56,657 nucleotides of DNA. Origin: Prevotella sp. UBA1378 (GTDB lineage: Bacteria; Bacteroidota; Bacteroidia; Bacteroidales; Bacteroidaceae). The position numbers and the translations under genes are program-made. Under the pieces are notes generated by a model, which was not told where the DNA came from, made no database searches, and was given only the letters and a program-made list of their open reading frames with translations. Positions 10,956 to 18,947 of this stretch are shown here, piece by piece. How positions within the stretch are numbered: position 1 is the stretch's first letter; every line of letters begins with the position of its first letter. The DNA lies in contig DBRC01000040.1 of assembly GCA_002305505.1 (NCBI GenBank), positions 1-56,657 on the forward strand. The letters run 5' to 3'.

Positions 10956-12320
10956 TTATTTTGCCTGCATCAGCTGCTGGAAGTCGTCAAGACTGATGGC
11001 CTTCTCGTTCAGCTTCACCACCTTCTTCAGGGCTTCCGTCAGCTTCATGTCGACGGCGCGGTCGACAAGGCTGTCCACGCTTTCGCGCTTCTTTATCATG
11101 TCGTCAGCATAGTTGTCGAGGTATTCCTCGGGCACGTTGCTCATCCCGTACTGTGCAAACTGTGCGCGGGCGGCCTCCTTGGCCACGTGCTTCACATCGT
11201 TGTCGCCTACCTTGATTCCCAGTGCTGCCACCAGCTGCTCCTTTATAAGGTGCCACTCCAGCTCCTTCACGCTGCCTTCGTAATTGTCCTCAACAAACTG
11301 ATCGCCCTTTTCCTTGTTGTTGTTCAGCATAATCCGCTTCAACAGGGCATCGGGGAATACCAGCTTGCCCACCTTCTTCTCCATGTGGGCACGCACGTCG
11401 AGCAAGAACTTGTAGTCCTGGTCCTGCACCAGCTGCTGCCTGATGCCGTCGGCGATTTTCCCGCGGAAGGCTTTCTCGTCCGTCACGGTGCCCTCGCCGT
11501 ATACCAGGTCGAACAGTTCCTGATTCACCTCGCCCTTCACGAAGCGCGAAATCTCCGTCACCTGATAGGTGAAGTCGGAATCCAAGTCAGCCACCTGTTC
11601 TTTCTCTATTTTCAACAGCGCAGCCACTTCCACCGCGCTTTCCGGATAGGCTTTCTTCGGGTTGAAAGTGATGATGTCGCCCAATTTGGCCCCATCGAAG
11701 AGGTTCTTCTGCTCGTCCACCTTAATATATTGGGGCATCAGTACGGCGCTTTCCACCACGATGCCGCCCTCCTTGTTGCTGCCGTCGGCGTTCAGCTCGC
11801 GGATATCGCCTTTCAGCATGTCGTTCTGTGCAGCGTCGTAAACCTCTACCTTGTCGTAATGGCCTGTACGGCTTTGGAACATTTCCACCTGCCGGTCTAT
11901 CAGCTTATCGTCCACTTCGATGGCATAGTAGTCCACCTTGTCCCTGCCGGTCAGTTCGGCCTTGAATTCCGGTGCAACGGCGATGTCGAATACAAATTCG
12001 AACGTTTCGTCTTTCTCGATGTCGATCTGGCCCTGCTTGTCGCTCGGCAGGGGTTCGCCTAACATCCGGATATTGTTCTCGCGTACATATTCATAGATTT
12101 TCTCACCCACCAGCTTGTTCACCACGTCCATTTTCACGCCGGCACCAAACTGGCGCTTGATCATGCCTGCCGGGGCTTGCCCGGGACGGAAACCGGGGAT
12201 ATTGGCTTTCTTACGGTAATCTTTCAGAGTCTTCTCGACTTCCGGCTGATAATCTTCCTTCTCAACGGTCAACGTCAACAGCCCATTGACTTTGTCGGGG
12301 TTTTCAAATGAAATATTCAT
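10956..12320 (-). CDS. tig: Trigger factor
   Basis: Ribosome-bound chaperone that meets nascent chains at the exit tunnel. The 454-residue protein has the N-terminal ribosome-binding signature GFRPGQAPAGMIKRQFG (in E. coli the loop is GFRKGKVP), a degenerate FKBP-like middle (about residues 150-240) and a long helical C-terminal arm. It heads the tig-clpP-clpX cluster. A TAATTTTG promoter element lies about 45 bp upstream at 12364-12371. Confidence 0.95.
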   Translation of the reverse strand: MNISFENPDKVNGLLTLTVEKEDYQPEVEKTLKDYRKKANIPGFRPGQAPAGMIKRQFGAGVKMDVVNKLVGEKIYEYVRENNIRMLGEPLPSDKQGQIDIEKDETFEFVFDIAVAPEFKAELTGRDKVDYYAIEVDDKLIDRQVEMFQSRTGHYDKVEVYDAAQNDMLKGDIRELNADGSNKEGGIVVESAVLMPQYIKVDEQKNLFDGAKLGDIITFNPKKAYPESAVEVAALLKIEKEQVADLDSDFTYQVTEISRFVKGEVNQELFDLVYGEGTVTDEKAFRGKIADGIRQQLVQDQDYKFLLDVRAHMEKKVGKLVFPDALLKRIMLNNNKEKGDQFVEDNYEGSVKELEWHLIKEQLVAALGIKVGDNDVKHVAKEAARAQFAQYGMSNVPEEYLDNYADDMIKKRESVDSLVDRAVDMKLTEALKKVVKLNEKAISLDDFQQLMQAK

Positions 12321-12363
12321 CTTCTGTTTGTATAATTAAGTATTTATTTCCGAAATCGAAGTG

Positions 12364-12371
12364 CAAAATTA
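12364..12371 (-). promoter_or_regulatory. Bacteroidetes -7 promoter element for tig
   Basis: The minus strand reads TAATTTTG, matching TAnnTTTG, about 45 bp before the tig start. The palindrome array described below begins about 80 bp further upstream, in the region that would lie behind this promoter. Confidence 0.55.
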
Positions 12372-12451
12372 CTTATAAAAGGTGTAACGGCCTAACGATT
12401 TGGAAAAATTAACTATTGTTTCAGTACGGCGATCCGCTATTACCAGCATTG

Positions 12452-12556
12452 CGCCAGCGCCTGGTACGTTCTGTACAAGCACCTTGTAGCCTCCCTACAA
12501 GCACCTTGTAGCACGATTACAAGCACCTGGTAACAAGCGTACAAGATGCTTGTACG
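12452..12556. repeat. Array of five short palindromes at exact 22-bp period
   Basis: Five imperfect or perfect inverted repeats with a 3-bp spacer are centred at 12459, 12481, 12503, 12525 and 12547. Units two and three are identical (TACAAGCACCTTGTA at 12474-12488 and 12496-12510). Unit four has one arm mismatch (TTACAAGCACCTGGTAA). Unit five has perfect 8-bp arms, CGTACAAG and CTTGTACG (12538-12556). Unit one is a shorter relative (CCAG-CGC-CTGG). A half site CTTGTAC follows at 12560-12566 and another half site, TACCAG, lies at 12441-12446. The 22-bp period places all centres on the same face of the helix, as in an operator array for a dimeric DNA-binding protein. Function is inferred. Confidence 0.8.
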
Positions 12557-12573
12557 AATCTTGTACTTTGCCT

Positions 12574-12622
12574 CACAGAAGCCGTTAAACACACAGAAGC
12601 CGTCCAATTAGCTGTGAAGCCG
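12574..12622. repeat. Three spaced copies of a GAAGCCG-core direct repeat
   Basis: CACAGAAGCCGT occurs at 12574-12585 and again at 12592-12603; a third copy with the core TGTGAAGCCG ends at 12622. Core spacing is 18 then 20 bp. The copies lie just beyond the palindrome array and about 80-125 bp upstream of the -7 element of the pectin regulator. They may be regulator half-sites or a simple duplication; nothing in the sequence decides between these. Confidence 0.4.
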
Positions 12623-12699
12623 GATAAAGTGCCACGGAAATCACTTCCCCAAAGATTCATTTTCTTAACCTAACAGTTTTATAATTCCGGATTTTTATG

Positions 12700-12911
12700 T
12701 AAATTTGCCGCATCGTATCATGAAACGTATCTACGAAAGGCAGTAAGGATGCGACAGGAGGCTACAAGCAACGTGGAGGCAAACTAAACCAAATAATAAA
12801 ATAAAAACAGGAAAACATCATGCCACCCGAGAAAAAATTCCCAACAGGGCTGCACACCCGCCCCCGGCACAGGGCTTGCGGTCGCATGATGGCATAGCAA
12901 AAACCATAACG
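12700..12911 (+). promoter_or_regulatory. Promoter and long leader of the AraC-type pectin regulator
   Basis: TAAATTTG at 12700-12707 is an exact TAnnTTTG element. If used, transcription starts near 12714 and the leader is about 200 nt long. It contains three short ATG-started frames in series: 12720-12746 (8 codons), 12749-12787 (12 codons) and 12820-12897 (25 codons, preceded by an A-rich AGGAAAAC stretch), the last ending 14 bp before the regulator's start. Whether any of them is translated is unknown. No tRNA or stable hairpin was seen in this stretch. Confidence 0.4.
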
Positions 12912-15464
12912 ATGCAGAAAAACATTGTGCTCATAATCTCATTATCGTTGAACTGGGTACTGCAAGTGGGTGCTCAGTCACAATGTACGGTGACTCATTT
13001 CGATGAGTTCAGCGGCATGGCACAATGGTATGTAACACAGATTGTGCAAGACAAGCAGGGTATGATGTGGTTTGCCACATGGAATGGCCTGAACCGATAT
13101 GATGGTTATACATTCGAGAGCTTTAAATCCCGTGTGGGGGATGATGTCGACATGCCATCTGACCGTATACTGAATATATACTTGGCTAAAGATGGTAACC
13201 TGAGATGCTATGTCGATAACAGGGTGTTTGGGTTCTGTACTCGCACATGTAAGTTTTATGCACTGACGAAGGCAGAGGAACGACGGATGGTTGGTATGTT
13301 TGAACGAATGCACCAGCGCGAACTGAAGTTTGCCGACTCGGGTAAGCCCAACATATATAAAGACGTGTATGGAACAGAATGGTCGATTAGCCAGTCGGGT
13401 AATCTGAAATACAAGGATTCGCATACAGGCAGGTTCGTGGATTACCCTTCGGATTGGCATGGGGCCGACCGTATGATATTCCGTACAGCCGACAGGGAGG
13501 GGAATGCTTGGTTTACAAGCAGTTACGGTGCCTTCAAATTATCGTTTAGAAGAAAACCCTACACTTTTTTGCGGCAGAAGAAACCTTACCAAGTGCGCTG
13601 CTTCTATCTGGACCGAAAGAATCGTTACTGGATAACAACGCGCGACGATGCAACCGTGAGACTCTATGACCGCGATAATCGGCTGCTTGGCTATTTAGGT
13701 GGCGACGGCAGGTTACACACAGAATACACCCCGTTCATTTCGAGAATATATAATGTGCTGCAAGATTCGAGAGGCACCTACTGGCTGTGCAGTAAGCCTG
13801 GAGGATTGTTCCGCATGAAGGAAACCGCCGAGGGAATTTTCAAAATTGAGAATTTCGTCCATGACAGCAGAAACAGCAATTCTTTGTCTGACAACGAATT
13901 GTATGATTGCATCGAAGACAGATGGGGACGCTTGTGGATTGCCAGTTTTAACCGTGGAATAAATTGCATCCCTAATCCGCAAGCCGGGAAACCGGTTTTC
14001 CTGCATCAAAGGAACGGGTTACGGCTGCCAAGAAATGGCGGTCAGCGCGTAAGACAGTTCCACATCACCCGGCAGCACATCTTGATGGCAGCAACCACAA
14101 CGGGTTTAATCGTGGCCGACATTGCACCAAAGGAGGCCCGCAAGGTAGAGTTCAATCTGCATACGAGGAATGTGCACCGCAGCCATAGCTTGAGCAACAA
14201 TGCAACGATGTATGTGTCGGAAGATGCAAAGCACCGCATCTATGTGTGTACGGAGAGCGGGGGCGTTAATCAGGTTACATCAAGCAATTTACTGTCCAAG
14301 GAACTGGAATTCAGGCATTTCAACTTGTCGAATGGTTTTCCTTCGGATGTAGCACTCTCGGCAGTGCCCTTTTCCCAAGGGATGCTCATTGTAAGCAATA
14401 ACCAGATTATCCGACTGAATCCTGACGAGAAGGAGCCAGGTAACTTTGAATCATACTTCTCGCAAGATAAACTGCGCTTTTCAGACGCAACACCAACCAT
14501 ACTGCCTGATGGCAGAAGGATATTCGGGCTACAGACGGGTGCTTTCACATTACCTTCAGGCAAAATCAGGAAGAGCCAGTTTGTGCCGCCAATAGCCTTT
14601 ACGGCATTATCGGTGAACAACGGTCAGCCCGACCTGTCGGTGAACCGGCTGGACACGCTGGTGCTCAACCCTAAGGAACGCAACCTATTCCTGCAGTTTG
14701 CTGCCCTTGAATATGCTGCCGATGGAACCATCCTGTATTCATTCAGACTGGGCGATGGCGACGAGCCGTGGAACAACATCGGCAAGGACCACTCGGTGAC
14801 TTTCCTGGAAATGGCGCCTGGAAGATATAAGCTGCAGATACGCTCGACCAACAGCGACGGCGTATGGGTGGACAACACTCGCACATTATATATAATTGTG
14901 AAGCCTACATTCTGGGAAACCCGTTGGGCCATGTTGCTGTATATATTGCTGATTGGGGCGACCGTATGGGGCGTGTTCTATATGCGCAAATATATCGTCG
15001 GCCTGAAACGCCGACAGAAAGAACTCCATGAAGACTATCTGGCCCTACTCAATTCAAACACGGCGGCTAAGCCACAAACAACCGCGGCAGGGAACGAACA
15101 CACCCAACCTAAAAAGAAGGCTAAGATGAAGCCCGAGGACGAACTCTTCATGCAGCGCGCCATGAAATTCATAGAGGAACATCTGGTCGACCCAGACATC
15201 AACATTGGCGACATGGTGGAGGCAACGGCTACCAGCCGGTCGGGATTGAACCGAAAGATGAAATCGTTGCTGGGCGTAACGCCTGTTGACTTTATACGCG
15301 AGGCAAGAATCCGCCGCGCCTGTCAGGCGCTGCAGGAAGGTGCATCGGTGAACGATGCCGCTTACAGTTGCGGTTTTTCGGATCCAAAGTATTTTGGAAA
15401 ATGTTTTAAAGCCGAAATGGGCATGACCCCAACAGAGTATAAAGCCGATTTTTTTGCCAAATAA
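12912..15464 (+). CDS. Membrane propeller/Y_Y_Y/AraC one-component regulator
   Basis: A sensor-regulator controlling the adjacent SusC/SusD/pectinesterase genes. The ATG at 12912 gives a clean signal peptide (MQKNIVLIISLSLN...), whereas the frame is open back to a TTG at 12876. Periplasmic part: two-component-regulator propeller repeats (for example WFATWNGLNRYDGYTFESF) to about residue 580, then a Y_Y_Y domain (about 590-665). One TM helix follows (about 672-692), then a charged linker and an AraC-type DNA-binding domain (about 745-845). Hybrid two-component systems of this type normally have histidine kinase, ATPase and receiver domains between the TM helix and the AraC domain; all are absent, so the signal must pass directly across the membrane. 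Domain calls are secure, the ligand is inferred. Confidence 0.9.
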   Translation: MQKNIVLIISLSLNWVLQVGAQSQCTVTHFDEFSGMAQWYVTQIVQDKQGMMWFATWNGLNRYDGYTFESFKSRVGDDVDMPSDRILNIYLAKDGNLRCYVDNRVFGFCTRTCKFYALTKAEERRMVGMFERMHQRELKFADSGKPNIYKDVYGTEWSISQSGNLKYKDSHTGRFVDYPSDWHGADRMIFRTADREGNAWFTSSYGAFKLSFRRKPYTFLRQKKPYQVRCFYLDRKNRYWITTRDDATVRLYDRDNRLLGYLGGDGRLHTEYTPFISRIYNVLQDSRGTYWLCSKPGGLFRMKETAEGIFKIENFVHDSRNSNSLSDNELYDCIEDRWGRLWIASFNRGINCIPNPQAGKPVFLHQRNGLRLPRNGGQRVRQFHITRQHILMAATTTGLIVADIAPKEARKVEFNLHTRNVHRSHSLSNNATMYVSEDAKHRIYVCTESGGVNQVTSSNLLSKELEFRHFNLSNGFPSDVALSAVPFSQGMLIVSNNQIIRLNPDEKEPGNFESYFSQDKLRFSDATPTILPDGRRIFGLQTGAFTLPSGKIRKSQFVPPIAFTALSVNNGQPDLSVNRLDTLVLNPKERNLFLQFAALEYAADGTILYSFRLGDGDEPWNNIGKDHSVTFLEMAPGRYKLQIRSTNSDGVWVDNTRTLYIIVKPTFWETRWAMLLYILLIGATVWGVFYMRKYIVGLKRRQKELHEDYLALLNSNTAAKPQTTAAGNEHTQPKKKAKMKPEDELFMQRAMKFIEEHLVDPDINIGDMVEATATSRSGLNRKMKSLLGVTPVDFIREARIRRACQALQEGASVNDAAYSCGFSDPKYFGKCFKAEMGMTPTEYKADFFAK

Positions 15465-15550
15465 GGAGTAGAAACACGTCAATATCGCATTTTGACAAAA
15501 AAACACTCCAAAATGGGAAAATTATTCTCCTCACTTGGATTTTAGTTGAG

Positions 15551-15558
15551 TATTTTTG
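15551..15558 (+). promoter_or_regulatory. Bacteroidetes -7 promoter element for the susC-like gene
   Basis: TATTTTTG matches TAnnTTTG and lies 60 bp before the SusC start. No TTTG lies at the standard -33 spacing, which fits a promoter that needs an activator, probably the AraC-type regulator encoded just upstream. Confidence 0.5.
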
Positions 15559-15618
15559 CCGTGTCAAAAAATGAACGGCTAATACTGAAATCTAAGTAAA
15601 TTAATAATTAACTTAAAC

Positions 15619-18600
15619 ATGAAAAAGTGTATTTATTATGCTATGAGAACTTTTTCTTTGGCGGTGGTACTGACAATAGCCCAGGTGAGCTTTGCACAGA
15701 CCAAGACCATCAAAGGGACAGTTACCGACGGCAGCCAAGAGCCGCTGATCGGCGTAAGCGTTACGATTAAAGGTACGCGCAACACTGGTGTTATTACCGA
15801 TGTAAACGGTAATTACTCTATTACGGTGCCTAACAACAAGGCCGTGCTGGTTTTCAACTACATTGGCTTCTGTGAGATGCAGCAGGACGTAGGCGGGAAG
15901 TCAACATTGAACGTTCAGCTGAAAGAAGACAATATCGGCCTCAACGAGGTAGTGGTTATTGGTTACGGAACAGTGAAGCGCAAGGACCTTACGGGCTCGG
16001 TAGCCTCAGTGAGAGGTGAGGACTTGGCTGCTGTACCTGTGAACAACGTGGCTCAGGCCCTGCAGGGCCGGCTGGCTGGCGTGAACGTAGTATCAAGCGA
16101 CGGACGTCCTGATGCCGAAGTTTCAATCCGCGTACGTGGCGGCGGGTCAATCACCCAAAGCAATGCACCTCTGTTTATAGTAGACGGCTTCCCTGTTACG
16201 GCTATCAATGACATTCCTGCATCAGAAATTGAAAGTATCGACGTGCTGAAGGATGCTTCATCAACAGCTATATACGGTGCCCGTGGTGCTAACGGTGTAA
16301 TCCTCGTGACCACCAAGAAGGCCGGAGGCGGAAAAGTGAAGGTGAGTTACGACGGCTACGTGCAGATGAAGAATGTGGCTGAGACACTGGGGACGATGAG
16401 CGCTCAGGACTACGTGAACTATACCTGGGGATATGGTACCTCAAGAGGTGAGGGCGTGGGCGACGCTGTCGCAAAGTACTTCGGCCTGGGCAGCAAGTAT
16501 GGCAATCACTATGCCGATTATGCCAATACAGGGACACATGATTATACTGACGATTTGCTGCGCACCGCATGGACCCACTGTCACAATGTAGCTATAAGCG
16601 GGGGTGCCGAAAAAACACACTTCGCGGCTAATGTAAACTACATCAATGATCAGGGTATTAAGATTCGTTCAGGACTGGAGAAATTCTCAGCTTCGCTGAA
16701 GTTGCAGCAACAGTTGCTCAGCAACTTGATCTTCGACATCGACCTGCGCTATTCAGAGACCACCAACAATGGACAGGAACGCGTGCAGAGCGGTCGGGGG
16801 TCTGAGGTTTCGGGAGCTTACAAGTATCGTCCAATTGACAACCCACTGGGCGGCGTAGGCGTTTCTGAAATTTCAGGCTTGAGCTTTGGTGTTAAGAATA
16901 TCGACGACAGTTATCATGCAAACCCTTTGATGCTTGTAGAGAGTGTTACCAACTGGCGTAACTCACGCAATCTGCGTGGCAGCGGCTCACTGACATGGGA
17001 AACCATGAAAGGACTGACAGCCCGCACGGAGGTATCCGTATCGCGCATGAACGGCACATCAAAATACTATGACAACGGCTATAACGACTCTGCTGAGAAG
17101 CGTGCAACACTTGGTCGCAGCACAGGCACAGGCCTACGCTGGCTGAACACACTGAACTATGTATTCGACCTGGATAAGGATAACTCGTTCAACGCGTTAT
17201 TGGGCCATGAGTTAATCAAAAACACCTCAGAGTCATCGCAGCTGGCTGGCTATGGCTATCCCGACAATTTTGATTACGACACAGCTATCGGCATGATCAA
17301 TACTGCAACACGTTCGTTCTCGGCCATCAACTCAATCGGAGTCCCTACGCATACAGTATCGTACTTTGCCCGGCTTAACTACACACTGATGAATCGCTAT
17401 CTGTTCACGGCCACCATGCGTGCCGATGGCAGTTCGAAGTTTGCTCCTAACAACCGTTGGGGCTACTTCCCCGCAGCCGCCTTCGGATGGCGCGTAAGCG
17501 AGGAACCTTTCATGTCTGGCACAAGAGACTGGCTGTCAAACCTGAAACTCCGTTTGTCATACGGAACATCGGGCGCCGACAATATCAGCTCAAACCTATG
17601 GCGGGAGACATGGAAAACCACCAGCGCTGCCAACAACAAGGTGACCATTAATGGAGAGAAAACCCCTTTCTATCAACCTGACGGTCTGTTGGCAAACAAC
17701 GACCTGAAGTGGGAGACAACCATTTCGCGCAACTTGGGTATTGACTATGGATTCCTGGACGGACGCATAAATGGTAGTCTGGAACTATACTGGAACACTA
17801 CAAAAGACCTGCTGATGCTCGTACCTATTGACAATACGACCGGTTATACCTATCAATATCAGAACTTTGGACAGACATCAAACCGCGGTTTCGAAATCTC
17901 TGCTCATGTTGACGTCGTTCGTACCAAGGATTTGCGCTTCAACGTAGGGCTGGTCCACAACTATAATAAGAATAAGGTTGACAACCTGAACAATGCCGAC
18001 ATCTACCAATATTCATCATACTGGGCTTCATCGGCAACAATGCCCGTTAACGACTATATGCTTGAAGAAGGCAAGGCAGTAGGTATTGTACGCGGATTCA
18101 AATCTGCTGGTTTCTACACTGTTGGCGACTTTAATTACATCAACGGACAATATGTGCTGAAGGCTGGTGTGCCAGACTTCGACCGTTCCATCTCGGCCAA
18201 CTACATGAATCCTTATGATCTTCCAAACGGACAGAGTGCCTTCCCGGGTGCAGCTAAGTTTGTGGATACTGATGGCAGCGGGCGTGTGACACTTGATGAT
18301 GCAACCGAGCTGGGTGAGGTGATGCCGCACCACACAGGTGGTTTCTCGCTGAACCTACAATACAAGAACTGGGATGCAAGTGCCAACTTCAACTACGTAC
18401 TTGACGGCAAGATATACAATGCCAATGCCATGATGAACCTATCGGGGGGTGAATATGGTGACTTGACAGCTCAGAAACTGGCTTTCGTTGCTGATGCTTA
18501 CAAGATATATAATGTGAACACATCGGGCGAACTCTATGCTGTGACCGACCCAGAAGAACTCAATACACTGAATGCCAATGCTAAGTATCCTGTGCCTTAC

Positions 18601-18915
18601 CATCAGAACGGCATTGTCACCGACCGGTTCCTTGAGAGTGCTGCTTACCTACGCCTACAGACATTGACCATTGGCTACACACTGCCAAAGAGTCTGCTGA
18701 CAAATGCTGGTATCAGCAATATGCGTCTCTATCTAACTGCAAGTAATCTCTTTACCATCACAGGGTATTCTGGCGTAGATCCAGAGGTGAACGCCAGTAC
18801 CACTGGCCGCACCGGATTTCAGGAAAGTGTAAAGGTTTTGCCTACACTCAACATGGACTGGGGAGCTTATCCCCGTGCACGCACCTTTACATTTGGTGCA
18901 AATATCAGTTTCTAA
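15619..18915 (+). CDS. SusC/RagA-family TonB-dependent outer-membrane transporter
   Basis: A 1,098-residue outer-membrane transporter for glycan fragments, energised by TonB. It has a signal peptide (residues 1-27), a carboxypeptidase-regulatory-like domain (ending near 110), the SusC plug signature with GLNEVVVIGYGTVKRKDLTG and then VDGFPV and GARGANGVILVTTKK, and a C-terminal 22-stranded barrel ending in FTFGANISF. Size and motifs are typical. It is followed 32 bp later by its SusD partner and lies next to a pectin methylesterase, so the likely cargo is a pectin fragment; that is inference from context. Confidence 0.96.
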   Translation: MKKCIYYAMRTFSLAVVLTIAQVSFAQTKTIKGTVTDGSQEPLIGVSVTIKGTRNTGVITDVNGNYSITVPNNKAVLVFNYIGFCEMQQDVGGKSTLNVQLKEDNIGLNEVVVIGYGTVKRKDLTGSVASVRGEDLAAVPVNNVAQALQGRLAGVNVVSSDGRPDAEVSIRVRGGGSITQSNAPLFIVDGFPVTAINDIPASEIESIDVLKDASSTAIYGARGANGVILVTTKKAGGGKVKVSYDGYVQMKNVAETLGTMSAQDYVNYTWGYGTSRGEGVGDAVAKYFGLGSKYGNHYADYANTGTHDYTDDLLRTAWTHCHNVAISGGAEKTHFAANVNYINDQGIKIRSGLEKFSASLKLQQQLLSNLIFDIDLRYSETTNNGQERVQSGRGSEVSGAYKYRPIDNPLGGVGVSEISGLSFGVKNIDDSYHANPLMLVESVTNWRNSRNLRGSGSLTWETMKGLTARTEVSVSRMNGTSKYYDNGYNDSAEKRATLGRSTGTGLRWLNTLNYVFDLDKDNSFNALLGHELIKNTSESSQLAGYGYPDNFDYDTAIGMINTATRSFSAINSIGVPTHTVSYFARLNYTLMNRYLFTATMRADGSSKFAPNNRWGYFPAAAFGWRVSEEPFMSGTRDWLSNLKLRLSYGTSGADNISSNLWRETWKTTSAANNKVTINGEKTPFYQPDGLLANNDLKWETTISRNLGIDYGFLDGRINGSLELYWNTTKDLLMLVPIDNTTGYTYQYQNFGQTSNRGFEISAHVDVVRTKDLRFNVGLVHNYNKNKVDNLNNADIYQYSSYWASSATMPVNDYMLEEGKAVGIVRGFKSAGFYTVGDFNYINGQYVLKAGVPDFDRSISANYMNPYDLPNGQSAFPGAAKFVDTDGSGRVTLDDATELGEVMPHHTGGFSLNLQYKNWDASANFNYVLDGKIYNANAMMNLSGGEYGDLTAQKLAFVADAYKIYNVNTSGELYAVTDPEELNTLNANAKYPVPYHQNGIVTDRFLESAAYLRLQTLTIGYTLPKSLLTNAGISNMRLYLTASNLFTITGYSGVDPEVNASTTGRTGFQESVKVLPTLNMDWGAYPRARTFTFGANISF

Positions 18916-18947
18916 CTTAATGTTTGACAATAAAACAGCATACAGAT

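Noticed and set aside
12452..12556. The regular array as a CRISPR
   Set aside because: Repeats are only about 15 bp, palindromic and separated by 7 bp, far too short for CRISPR repeats and spacers, and no cas genes are present.
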